This document shows, piece by piece, positions 26,970 to 37,889 of a stretch of 64,000 nt of DNA (position 1 is its first letter; every line of letters starts with the position of its first letter). The notes under the pieces are model-generated. The model had not been told where the DNA came from, made no database searches, and saw only the letters and a list, made by a program, of their open reading frames with translations. A program made the translations under genes and the position numbers. The stretch lies in contig NC_058495.1 of assembly GCF_020382885.2 (NCBI RefSeq), positions 6,131,627 to 6,195,626 on the forward strand, written 5' to 3'. Origin of the DNA: Scatophagus argus. Its lineage: Eukaryota; Chordata; Actinopteri; Scatophagidae.

Positions 26970-27007
26970 CATACTGTGATGTACTCTTGGGTCTGACTGA
27001 GCCAAAT
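26970..27007 (+). repeat. 38-bp direct repeat, copy B
   Basis: Exact second copy of the element at 26524-26561, offset by 446 bp. Confidence 0.9.
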
Positions 27008-27974
27008 TTTCTAACAATTTGTCCTAAATTATATAATTCAACCCATAAAACCTACATGAAATTAATAGTGTATTATATCAGAAATTAAAGGCTAATAAAA
27101 TGTATACATGCAAAATCAGTATAAATCCAAATTATGACATACAAAATCTATATAAATTAATTAAGTGACCCTTCATGCATTTGGCATGAAAGCTGTACAC
27201 AAGTAGTTATTTAGAATACTGGTTGAAATGTTAAGCACCATATTAACTTGTCTTTTCACTGTTTGTACGCATCAGGAGACTTTACACTACTATTTCAATT
27301 TAAAGAACACACTGCACTGAAAAAAAAAACCCAAAACCAGAAATTAAATTATTTATTGATATAAACATGTAGATGTTAAATGTATTTCTCCTATGAGGAA
27401 CAGCCAGTTCATGCTGTAAAGTTCTTGGTGTACACCTAGTTAGACTGACAAGATGATAAACTCAGAAGGAACAGTGTTGGAAATGATAATTTATGTACCA
27501 TAGTCATTATCGCAGGGGAAAAAGCTGATTGTGGGCATGGATATGGACTTAATATAATGTAATGGACAATAAAGACATCATGAGACACCAATTGTTCATC
27601 ATAACACACTGTAACACTCTGCAAGAGGCCATAGGCAACTTCCCTTTGGCAGTGTGGTCACCATCCATATGTACATATTCTTCCAGGAACTCAGCATCTT
27701 CCTGTTAAGATAAAACAATAATTAAAAATGTTAATCCTTAAACATTATTGAGTATGACAGTTTTAGAAGGGCTAAAAGTGTCAGGCACCTTATGCTGCAA
27801 AGGCCTCATTCCTTCCGCTCCTAATTTGGGATTGCAACAGATGAACAAATAACAACAACAGGTGTTAAAAAGGAGTGTCAATTGCAGTTGTAGTGATGGC
27901 AACATTTCAGAATCATATAGAGGATAACAGAAATTAAGACAGGCATAAACATTTTTGCTCTGTTAAATAAATGG

Positions 27975-28559
27975 TCAACTTTAGGTTAATTTTATTTAGC
28001 AATTCGGTATTGCTTGAAACAACAACTGCTTGCATAGATTCCAGACTATTTAAACTGTGTTAGTACTGACGGAGTAACCTGCTAATAAAATGCTGTATCT
28101 CAGTGCTCTTAAGGAGGCTGCTGAGTCAAGGAAATGTGATTAAGTCACCTAACTGAGTACATGAGGAGCTGATTTAATTTATGGTTGCTACCTCTTCGAC
28201 TCTTTTCATGGCAGAGGCCACCTTTTCCAAGTTTAGTGCCCTCCATGTATGGAAAGCAAGTCACAGAGAGGCCAGATGTCACTTCAGGACTCATATAGAT
28301 CAACCTGTCCAATACATCCAGTTTAATTATTAAGCTTTCATTGCACTTGTTTCACAAATATCCATGCTGCGCAACTGAACTGCAAGTAATAACTTACTCC
28401 AAAAACAATACATTTACACCATAATTGCTATTTTATCAGGTTGCTACATACTGTTTTTTAATTTGTTTTTGATGTGAGTGTATTCACGAACAGATAGATA
28501 AGAACAATATTCAAATAGGATCCTGACCATTTCTGACCTGTGAGAATGTGAATGTTGAC
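27975..28559 (-). other. mybph: probable mybph 3' UTR
   Basis: Non-coding after the stop; first AATAAA on the minus strand is at 27996-27991, giving a 3' UTR of about 0.6 kb. Inferred. Confidence 0.35.
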
Positions 28560-28591
28560 CTATTTCTTTTCTGCATCTGCAGCCGTCGGCT
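28560..28591 (-). CDS. mybph: mybph terminal coding exon
   Basis: 32 nt. Acceptor TTAAACAG/AG; with the split codon it reads [10 protein letters not shown], then TAG at 28562-28560. Its phase exactly matches the preceding donor. Confidence 0.75.
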
Positions 28592-31500
28592 CTGTTTAAC
28601 AGAAAGACAAGTAATTAGCGTTCACATAGTTAAATACTGATAAAGCAAAGGCTACAACTGAGTTTGTTTTTTCCTTAAACTTACGTTTGACCTCCAGCTT
28701 GCAGCTGACAGTTGCTTCTCCGTGATCATTCATGGCTTTGCAGGAGTACACACCTCCGTCAAAGTTACCAGGCCTACGGATCTCCAGAGAGCAGATACCC
28801 TGAACGCAGATCTGCCTGTACTTGGGGTCATCTCCAATAATCATCTGGTTCTTCAACCACTGAACCCGGGGCTGAAGAAGAAACACATTTTAATGAGATG
28901 CGATATTTGCATGTTTTCCTGCAGGAGTGTGGCAAATATATCAAATCATGATCCCCTCGCAGCCTCCATTTCACAAATAAACTAGCAGCAGTGTGTTTCT
29001 GGTAATGTTTGTGCTACTTGGCAAGAAAAAAAAAAAACCCTTTGACTGAAATGGACACACAGTGCACACCCAGTGTCGGAGATTTAATGGCACTGACACA
29101 GTGAGGACCTCCTGGGGCCCTTCAGGGTATGTTACATATGTGACCCCGCTTCTCTGCTGACCTATAACCCTTGTGGCTTCTTTTTCTCCCCGCCCGCTTA
29201 AAAAGCAAATCATGCCAATTCTAGCCTTCTGGTCAAGACCGTGCGCACTGCCGTCCTGCTGCCGACTGCACGGGATTCAGAGTCCAAGCAGTAGGTGACA
29301 GGCTCAAGACAGGAGGCCAACAAGGCCAGGTGAAGATATTACACTCAACGTAGAGCCAAGCTGCTGCCAAGCAGTTTGAGCAGTCTTGCAGCTGGTGTTA
29401 CAGTATATCAAGCAAACAATGAACGCTTGTTCATTACTTAGAAATTACAGCTTGGTACATTTCTGCATTTCAACACAAGGATAGGATTGTGACAGTGGTT
29501 TTGTGGGTTTCAGCCATTATAACTCTGCAAACCATTTCCCACAACAAGTTTTTAAACTGGATCCCTACTTTGCATTTGTTTCCATTAACTTTACAAGATT
29601 GTCTGGAAATCAACTGGCTTGTCTGGGATCATGCACCACAGCAACTATTGGTCCAATGAATTTAGATTAGTCCGACTGAATGTATTATTGTTGTGTCAAC
29701 AGTGAGCAGTGATGTTATGAAAATTCTGCTCCAATGGCAAACATTCAAAGTCTGACATTTGGTAGTTCAAACTCAATGAATACATGAACTACGTTGGTGG
29801 ACAATGGAACTTGAAAGACAAAGTGAGACAAAGTGTTGTGCAAGTGTTGTTATAATAGCAGTTTTTCAAATCTGATACCAAATACTGAATCTCATGGGAT
29901 TGTCACAGAGTTAATGACGTTCCAGTGCTAGCTTTTGGTGCTAATGTGGAGTTAATGTTTTAATATAGCTGTTAGTTTAGGAGGAATGGGTCACGACACG
30001 ATGCTGGGTGAGATTAAAAGAATAAATAAATAATAATAATTCTGTACTTTTGGGAATCCCCTGACAGAGCACAGCAGCTTGGTGCTGTAGCCAACGGTGG
30101 TGGATCTGTCATTCAGAGAGGTGGTGAACTTGGGCGGCTCGCTGAAGTCATGTTCCTTGTATTCAGGAGGCTGGTAGTCAATACCTGGAACATGGAGGAG
30201 ACACACATTTGACCATGAAGCTCATACTAATACATCTTAGCTGATGAACTCTATGTATTCTTGGGACTCATCAGTAAAACTCAACATTTTTATGTTGTGG
30301 GTTGCATGGTTTCAATCTCATGGAATTGTAGGTATACACCTTTGTCAATAATGGTTCTTACTGTATAGAAATGGATGGAAAAATAGTTGAATCTGGATCT
30401 GTTAACAACAAAATCTAAGCTCAAATGTCCACTTGCTAGCTTTGTGAGCAGAATTTTCTGGAAGTGGTTTTCTGATTGTAAATTATTAAGTTACACAAGT
30501 TAAGAATTCACTTTCCTGTTCACATTTGAATCTATTCAGCTACATGAAACTGTGATGTCAAAACAGGATCAGTAGTTAAGCAGCAGTAGAGCCACAAATG
30601 AGAAAGCTAAGGAACGACCAATGGGGTGATAGCTTCAGAAGAATCAATTAAAGACGTGATTCCCAGAGAAAGATACCTGTCTTCAGGATCTTGGCCTCCT
30701 CCTTCGCAACAGTAGCATCTGTGCTCATTCCACACTTGTTTTCAGAAAACACTCTGAACTTGTAGGTGTTACCCATGATGAGGTCAGAGATGGTGGCATT
30801 CAGTCTATGGTAATGCTCCAACACAGTGAACCAGTCCTGTAGACACCACACAGTGAGAAAAAGATGAACTGACAGAGGAGGCTGTGAAGATACAGGATTT
30901 ACTGTATCCTTCCATAAATACTCATAGTAAATAATTTATTTGATGCCATTTGATACTGAAAAAAAAACCTACTCCAGTCTTTTTGTCAGCCTTCTGGATT
31001 GTGTAACCTGTGATGTCTGTGTTTCCATTGTCAGTGGGAGGAGTCCACTCCAGAGCAACGTTGAAGCCCCAGGTATCTACAATCTTTACACTGGCGGGAG
31101 GCCCTGGCAGCTCTGTGAACAACCGGGCACTGGTTAGGCATGGAGCATTACTTCAGCTGAGCTAAAACAATCTTCAAAAACACTAGTCTTCGCCCCTTCG
31201 TGGGCATAGTCGCACGTCTCAACATTTTGCTCACCAACGATTTGAAGGGTGAGTGAAGCCTTGTCCTCGAAGTCATCCACCTTCACACACATCTCATACA
31301 CCCCAGAGTCTTCTCTCTCAGCTGCACGGATAAACAGGATGCTGTCTCTATCGGTGCTGCGGATGTTCACCCTCTTTGTGTCCAGAGGCTGCCCATTCTT
31401 TACCCAGGAGACCACAGGTTTGGGTTTACCCTGAGTGAAAAAAAAATTAGACAGTGAATTTTGAGTTGTGTCATTTTATTCAACAAGCATTTACAGTAAG

Positions 31501-34500
31501 ATACAATGAACTTCAACCTACTGTGAAGGGGATGGTCAGGTTGATCTTATCTCCAACGTGAGCGACGTATCTCTGCCTGAGGAAACGAGGCAAGCGGACC
31601 TTGGGGCGATCTAGCGAGTAAAGCAGTGGATGAAAAGACCAATGAGTATTACAGCAAGTCAACAAGCGCATCATTCACACTGAGAGTCCTTTTGAAGCTC
31701 TTTAATCTGCTGGTGCCACTGGAGGTCAGAGAAAAGGGGAAACAGCCTGCAAAGGACTGTCAGGATCTGGGATTATTTTGGAATGAAACAAGAAGATTAT
31801 AATTTCTTTTGTGACCAACAAACCTTGAGGAAATCAATAAGCCTGCTGAGCTCACGTAAGCCCATTTTAGCTACAGGATTTTCACTGGTGCCATCAGGGT
31901 GTGTCTGCGCTACAACTGATTGTAAAAGTGACTGTATAGAAAGTCCTTTATCCCTTCTGCCTCTCAGTAGAGCATACCTTTCTTTTTAATGTTTTCAAAG
32001 GGATGATGTGTTAAACCAGCAAAACAGAACAAGGGATAAGTATGACTTTGTGTGGATTATAACACGGGTGAATAAACCGAGACAATGCACATATATTGGA
32101 AGACAGGTACATGGAAAACAGGATAGTCAATATTTGTGTATGTTTATCTGTATGGCTATGGCTAAGTTACAATTTAAATAGTTTCTTATTGACTTAACAG
32201 TTTTGATTCCTATGATTTTTCTTCCTAACAAATTAAGTTGAAGTGACATACAAAATTGGAAAAGAAACAGGTGTAAATGTGCAGGTGATCAAAATCATAA
32301 ATATAAAGACACTTAAAGTATGACAAAAACACATATGTAAGACTTATATTTAAAGCATATAAAGTATGACAATATCACAGGGGTGAAGTCTCCCTGGTGG
32401 CTCATTGAACAAATATGTGTATAATGTAACTGCGAGATCCCAGCTCAGAAGCTGAGGCATTTAACAGCTCTAGGCCTCCCTATTGCATTGGCTCACAAAA
32501 ACATCTGAAAAATCCATGATAAAGAACATTAGAAGGATAATTAGCAACTGTGAGGTTTGGAATGATACTTAAGCCTCACAAGTATCTTGCTCAGGCTTAT
32601 CTGTTGAAGTGATTTGGTGAGAGGCACCACCTGCTGAGTCCAGTGGAGTAACATTTGTCAGGACTCTAAATAAAGCAGGCCTACTGAAGTATATCACCTC
32701 TCCTCATGACGCATGATTGTGAGCTTCAGTTACTCCCACGCACATCAGAATGAATTTGGATTACACATAAATTAAGCAGAATGCCGAATGCAACTTATTT
32801 GTAAACACAAACTAGAACATAAACTCCTCTGTGTATATTCGAACAGATACGCCACATGTTAAGTGTCTTATCACTTCATGCAGAGAGGATTAGGCTTAAT
32901 GAACATTCTCCCTGTAAACTCTGTGGCATGTTTCAAAATAAACAGTGAATCTCTGGAAGTGTCATGAGATTTGGGTGTCAGCCGAGAAGTTAAATCCAAG
33001 TCCACCAGCCCCTCTGTACGCAGATACGGGACACACTGGAATTTGCCATCCCCCCCTCACACATCACCCCCACCTGTTTGCAGTCAGATCACTTGTCACC
33101 ATCGATCTTGCCGAAAAGGAGCCTGACACTCCCTCAGCACGAATCCTGGCACAGGTCACAATGCAATGCCAACCCCTCTACAGAAAAATCTGTGTTAATA
33201 GCGGGAACATCCCAGCTATCTTTCCAAGGCTTTGTGGTCATTTTGTCGGAAACTTTTCATAAGCCGTTTCTGTATGTGGCCTCCTGCTATGGCGAACCTG
33301 ACGGTGACCGAGGACGTGACTATTGAAATGCTGCCAGTCCGACTGGGATCAAGTTGCCTTCCCCTCCTGTACAGGTCTCCATTACGCATAACGATGATTT
33401 GTGAGCAAGCCAAAGTAACACTGCTCCTCCTTTTAAAGACCTCAGGGTTCAATCATCATTTTACCACAAATCACTTCAGATATACTGTCTATGGTTAACA
33501 CTGCAATTTGTATGACATCAGTAAAACCATCTGCTTGACAAGTATGTAATTATCACACTGTGGAGGATCAGGTGGATCAGTGTTTCAACTCAAGACCACA
33601 GTTCTATACTGTTAACACTGCAGCTATGTGCCAACAGGACGCGGGACAGCGGACAAGAAAACATTGCTGAGATGTTTCTGATTGACTCCTGCATTTTACA
33701 GCTCGTCTTGCATGTAATAAATGTCTATGCAAACTTCAGGCCAGACCTGTCAGATAATACAAGCTATCACGATGCAATAAAGCCATAACAAATTCAAGTC
33801 ACTAAAATGAGACCTTTTGATTTGATTTTTATTTTTTGTCGAGTGGAAACTGAAGTCCAAGCTCATGCTGAAACTTTGTGAGGACCAGTTTTAAAAGAAT
33901 TATTCGAGAAAATGGCCTCATGTTGACTTTTACATTCTCATTTTTCGCTTATTTGCGATTAATTTGTCCCAATACACTTGGCAGTTGACTTTTACCTGTA
34001 TGGTGTATGTAGTATTTAGTAGCTTTTATTTTTGCTGTACTTTTGTAGAAAGAAAACAGTTTGAAAAGCCTGTCACTGACCCATTCAGGAAGCCTCTTCC
34101 CACTGTTTCCTGCATATGTTGGATGTTCATATTATATAGCACTCATGGTTACTGATCAATACGATGCATCTGGTCCTTCATTTTGCTACTGCTTTGACAG
34201 TCTCCATGCATGAAATAGAATGACTCTTATCTTAAATTTCTTTGTGCTTTGTTAATGCTCTGTGAGCTAAAAATGTGGATCTGGCTTAAGGATCTTGTTC
34301 TCTGATTTGTGACCACTTCTTACCAGCAACCTCCTTAACCAGGACAGCCTCGGGCAGGGCGACGGGGGGGCTGCGGCCGCCTGCATTCACAGCCACCACA
34401 CGGATCTTCAGACGGTCACCCGTGGTCTGGTTCTTGATGACGTAGCGGCAGGACTTCTGCAGTTCTTCATTGACTGCTTTCCAGTCCTCAGCTGAGGGAG

Positions 34501-37260
34501 AAAGTTACACAAAATGAAGACAGTCTAATACAATTTACAGAACCGCTATCTTACAATTATAAGATTAAGATTGTGACCAAAGTGTGCTGACTGTGAGAAA
34601 TGCAAGCAAACTGAGAGAAACAGAGCTAATTAAAACATAATGAATGCATGAGAAGAGTGCTGCTTGTTGTGCAGCTTTGTAATGGAAACAGAGTGATAAT
34701 GTTCGACACAAATTTCTTGAATGAGATATGAAATCGTTGTTCCACGGGTAATCAGTGTGCCCCATCTGCTAAATCAATCCTCCATTGAACTTCTACTGAT
34801 ATTAGCTTAGGGCTGTAAGTCTAAAAGCAGGAGCTCCAGCAGGACCACAGCAGCTCCTGAAATGCCTCTTTCCTTGTAGGGAGAAGTTAGGTAGCTCATG
34901 ATATAACTCTGTGAGTGACACTTCAAGAACAGCTGCAACCAATATAGCTGACCCACATTAAAACAGCAATTTGACAGGTTCCTGTGTGTATTTTAAGGCA
35001 CTTAAACATTCAATTTATACATATTAGGGATATAACGATACACATGTAGAAACCTAAAATCAGCTGCTGAAATAAAAGCTTTCAAAACCATTTAAAGGCC
35101 AGCTGACATTTTTGTCGGGGTGTATTAATAATCTGAGCAGTCAGTGCACCTGGTCTAAAGCAGAGCAGGACTTACTTCCGTCCTTGCACACTTCAATGGT
35201 GTATCCATCCAGACCGGACGGTCCCACAACCTCTGGCTGGCTCCAGATGATAGTAACTGAAGTGTCATTCTTGTCTTCAACAAAAAGATCCAGCGGGGCG
35301 CTCGTGGGCTCTGCAGATACCATGAAAACACACAATATTTGAACACTGGCATAGGGGGCAGAAATGCACATAATAATACAAATCAGAAATGGATGCAAAG
35401 TTGAGGTTCATGACAGATGACATCGCTTTTCCTTGTTATAACACTGTAAAAAAAGAGCAAGTAAAAAAAGGAGAATCATATCAATCCGAAATTTCTTCCT
35501 CAACTGAGGGTTACCTTTGGGTGGAGGTGGTGGAGGTGTGGGTGGTTTAGGCTCCTCTGGTGCAGGCGCTTCAGCAGCTTCAGCTGATGTTAAATAGGCA
35601 TTTGCATTATTATTGGCGGCATGTGATGAGCAGAGCGATGCTACAGCATCAAATAAAATTCAATTATGCAACTCACAGCTCTCAGTCTCCCTTACTGGGA
35701 GATCAGGGGATTCACAATACTAATACTGAAGGCTTCTTTATCCAATTTGTCCCACATGAGAAACTCATCTCAGATGTCAAAGAGAGAGGAGTGAACATGT
35801 TCTGTTTTTCAGTTTGGTTTACCATCAGCAGGTGCTTCGGAGTCAGCAGCGGGAGCAGCTTCCTCTGCAGCTGGAGCGGCGCCAGCTATTATTAAATGTT
35901 AGGTATTAATGATTAGTGCATTAGGCTGATTATAGTGAACGTTCTTGGACTGTAGACTGTTCAAAGTGTTAAATGAAAGTCAGTCAGTGATGTTAGCTTT
36001 ACAGACAGTTCTTGAGGATTCAAATTAATATAACGTAGACACATGTTATGGTTCATATGTGATTTTTTTTTACCATCAGCAGGGGCCTCAGCAGCAGGTG
36101 TTTCTTCTGTAGCAGGACCAACAGCTGATGTTTGATGTCACAAAACACCAACATTAGACATTAGTGTATTTAGCTTTACTGATGGAGGTTAAGTTTTAAT
36201 AATAATCCACTGATAACCTGTTGTACCATCAGCAGGGGCATCAGCAGCTGATATTAGAGGTCCAAGAGGTCAGTAGATGCATTACATTTTGAAAATATTA
36301 CATGACATTTTCAAAATGTTATGAAAGAGGTTCAAGCTATTAAAACTAAAGTTAGATGGCAGCTGAGATACTCCCGTCACGGTATCATCACCATCAGCAG
36401 CTGGTGGATCTGCAGCAAGAGCAGCAGAAGCCTCAGGAGCAGGAGCAGCTCGTGTAGATATTAGATGTTAGAATGACGGCTGAATCAGGGTTCACTGAAG
36501 AGGTTAATTATTAGAGATACTAAAGAAGCCTATTTTTAATACAACAGCTATTTTAATAATGTTTGATCGTTAGGCGTCAAGATGGATCTTTCACTGATCA
36601 AAAGCGCACATTAGCAGCGACTTTGGAAGTTGGCGTCACACAGTTTTGCTGAAGGAATACAAAGCGCCCTTGAAGTGCAAGAGGCGCAGGAGTTGGGATT
36701 TTGGGTGACCTTTAGAAATGAGGTAGTCCAAGCAGGCGGTGTGTGTGTATTAACCATGCAGTTTCCGTCGCTCCGTCACCTTCACGCACACCACCTTCGC
36801 ACAGGGCGCACACGAGCGCCGTGCGTAAAGGTTGACGCGGGGTTAACATGAGATGAACCGGATACTTTGGCTTTGTTAAACTGTTAAAGAACTAATCCAG
36901 GACTCATCCACTGAGAAACACAATGAGACGGGACTTTATACTGATTAATCGACAGTAAGTCATTGCTCACACGCCAATGCACGCTGCGCACGGTGCATTA
37001 CCATCTGGTGGTGGAGGGGTTGGAGCTTTGGGCTCCTCAGCTGGCGGGGCAGCAGGGGCCTCTCCCTCAGCAGGGGCACCCTCAGCAGGTGCAGCTTCGC
37101 CCTCCGCGGGTGCTGGGGGGACTTCTGCCGGGGCGGCCTCTGGGACGGGTTCCGGAGCGGGCTCTGGTGCAGGTTCTGGAGCAGGTTCTGGAGCCTTCTC
37201 CTCCTTCTTGGCTGGTTCTTTCTTAGCCGCCTTCTTGATTGGGGCAGGCTTGGACGGCAT
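28560..37260 (-). CDS. mybph: myosin-binding protein H, complete 15-exon coding region
   Basis: Thick-filament protein of striated muscle; the C-terminal Ig/FnIII modules bind the myosin rod (family knowledge). The exons listed separately sum to 1764 nt, 587 aa, versus about 477 in human MYBPH. Order: Pro/Ala/Glu/Lys-rich N-terminus (1-173), FnIII-1 (about 174-274), Ig-1 (275-369), FnIII-2 (370-469), Ig-2 (470-577), short tail. FnIII-Ig-FnIII-Ig is the MYBPH architecture; MYBPC proteins have many more domains. Diagnostic stretches are [82 protein letters not shown] and [20 protein letters not shown]. The excess length is the N-terminal extension, built partly from five small phase 1-1 exons. 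Which fish paralogue (a or b) cannot be told. Confidence 0.9.
28685..28871 (-). CDS. mybph: mybph exon: Ig-2 second part
   Basis: 187 nt. [40 protein letters not shown] and [12 protein letters not shown]. The I-set Cys and D-x-G-x-Y-x-C pattern are present, with Gly-Gly where Ser-Gly is usual. Confidence 0.9.
30048..30184 (-). CDS. mybph: mybph exon: linker and Ig-2 first part
   Basis: 137 nt. [20 protein letters not shown] and [15 protein letters not shown]. Donor AAA/GTACAG. Confidence 0.88.
30677..30836 (-). CDS. mybph: mybph exon: FnIII-2 second part
   Basis: 160 nt. [20 protein letters not shown] and [19 protein letters not shown], ending AKILKT. Phase 0 in, phase 1 out. Confidence 0.9.
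30973..31112 (-). CDS. mybph: mybph exon: FnIII-2 first part
   Basis: 140 nt. [36 protein letters not shown] and QKADKKTG, closely like vertebrate MYBPH. Confidence 0.9.
31235..31430 (-). CDS. mybph: mybph exon: Ig-1 second part
   Basis: 196 nt. [40 protein letters not shown] (I-set D-x-G-x-Y motif) and [10 protein letters not shown]. Confidence 0.9.
31522..31610 (-). CDS. mybph: mybph exon: Ig-1 first part
   Basis: 89 nt. [20 protein letters not shown] through INLTIPFT, the A-B strands of an I-set Ig domain. Ends phase 0 at ACA/GTAGGT. Confidence 0.88.
31611..34323 (-). other. largest mybph intron (2.7 kb)
   Basis: Lies between FnIII-1 and Ig-1. A 237-nt open frame on the minus strand (33452-33216) has no family resemblance and no convincing splice sites. 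No repeat family was recognised. Confidence 0.5.
34324..34491 (-). CDS. mybph: mybph exon: FnIII-1 second half
   Basis: 168 nt. [20 protein letters not shown], then [16 protein letters not shown], the FnIII signature, ending EAVLVKEVA. Donor GCTG/GTAAGA. Confidence 0.88.
35176..35310 (-). CDS. mybph: mybph exon: FnIII-1 first half
   Basis: 135 nt. [40 protein letters not shown] and VCKDG. A typical FnIII strand pattern with the conserved Trp. Confidence 0.88.
35515..35583 (-). CDS. mybph: mybph small exon e (69 nt), Pro-rich
   Basis: Phase 1-1, 23 codons, reading [18 protein letters not shown] then a proline run and Lys. The acceptor resembles the other small exons but the donor is AAAG/GTAACC. 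It directly precedes FnIII-1. Confidence 0.8.
35823..35885 (-). CDS. mybph: mybph small exon d (63 nt)
   Basis: Phase 1-1, 21 codons, Ala/Pro/Glu-rich, ending SEAPADG. Acceptor TAATAG/CTGGCG, donor GATG/GTAAAC. Confidence 0.7.
36074..36124 (-). CDS. mybph: mybph small exon c (51 nt)
   Basis: Phase 1-1, 17 codons, reading [18 protein letters not shown]. Acceptor ACATCAG/CTGTTG, donor GATG/GTAAAA. Confidence 0.7.
36227..36247 (-). CDS. mybph: mybph small exon b (21-nt microexon)
   Basis: Phase 1-1, seven codons, reading AADAPADG with the split codons. Acceptor AATATCAG/CTGCTG, donor GATG/GTACAA. Short enough to need intronic enhancers. Confidence 0.6.
36392..36448 (-). CDS. mybph: mybph small exon a (57 nt), Ala/Pro-rich
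   Basis: Phase 1-1, 19 codons, reading [20 protein letters not shown] with the flanking split codons. Acceptor ends ACGAG (weaker than its sisters); donor GATG/GTGATG. Probably cassette-spliced. Confidence 0.65.
37002..37260 (-). CDS. mybph: mybph exon 1: start and Pro/Ala/Glu/Lys-rich extension
   Basis: Starts [20 protein letters not shown], then near-perfect Glu-Pro-Ala-Pro repeats and Ala-Glu-Gly-rich sequence, ending PTPPPPDG at donor GATG/GTAATG (phase 1). AAC precedes the ATG, with A at -3. Confidence 0.88.
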
Positions 37261-37360
37261 GTTGGAGGTTGCAGCTAATTCCCAACTCGGTAAAGTCCTT
37301 AAAAACTGAATCCAAAGCCATCATTCGTGTGGGGGTGGCAGGCTTATATAGAGCTCAGCA
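37261..37360 (-). promoter_or_regulatory. mybph: mybph core promoter with TATA box and short 5' UTR
   Basis: A clear CTATATAAGCC lies on the minus strand with the TATA core at 37350-37341, about 80-90 bp above the ATG. A start site about 30 bp downstream would leave a leader of roughly 55 nt with no upstream ATG. TATA promoters are usual for muscle structural genes; the start site itself is inferred. Confidence 0.6.
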
Positions 37361-37889
37361 GATTCAGGCACCGCCCTCTAATGAATATCCTGGAATAGAT
37401 ACTGGACACCATGTATGAGTCAGACCACCATGTCTGTTGTCTCACTCATCCACGTTATTAAATGTTCCACTACAGCAGATTATGACCTAATCGAGTGAAA
37501 AATAGATAAGAATAAAAAATACGTAACAGAACTTAACATGTAAAATGTGACTTTCTTCATGACTACCTAAATGATGATCATATAAAGTTGCCACCAAATC
37601 TTCGGTTAACTGACTGACTGACTACTGGTTTCAGCTGAACCTGTCTAAATTGTTGGGTAGTTTCATTTACAACAAAACACAGTATTTATCTGACCATATT
37701 CTGCAAAATCTTGACAAGTTGTCTGTAAAGTACAAGTACCTCAAAATAATTCTTAAATACAGTAGTTAAGTGAATCCACTTATTTCCCACCACTAGTTTG
37801 TGTTCCCACCTGGCTTGTTTATGGTACTGAAAAATGACTTGATTTTGAACAAATTTAGCAATTTGTGGATAAATTCACACACAAGAAGC

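Larger units (their letters stand above)
8554..27690. other. 19-kb region without supported coding genes between syt2 and mybph
   Basis: Open frames here are short, unsplit and resemble no family I know. The region holds microsatellites, several diverged interspersed repeats (listed separately), a 38-bp direct duplication, and presumably syt2 promoter and untranslated 5' exons, since the first coding exon at 8.5 kb has no obvious core promoter directly upstream. No tRNA, rRNA or CRISPR array seen. Confidence 0.5.

Noticed and set aside
33216..33452. 78-codon minus-strand frame inside the largest mybph intron
   Set aside because: No family resemblance, no convincing acceptor and donor, and the mybph domains on either side join without it.
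28560..37260. Assignment as a MYBPC (cardiac/skeletal C-protein) fragment
   Set aside because: Only FnIII-Ig-FnIII-Ig follows a Pro/Ala-rich start, with a proper start, stop and promoter; MYBPC genes have about ten domains.
36977..37309. 110-codon plus-strand open frame rich in Gly/Ala/Ser
   Set aside because: It is the antisense shadow of the repetitive, GC-rich mybph exon 1; the minus strand has the domain-linked, splice-consistent reading.
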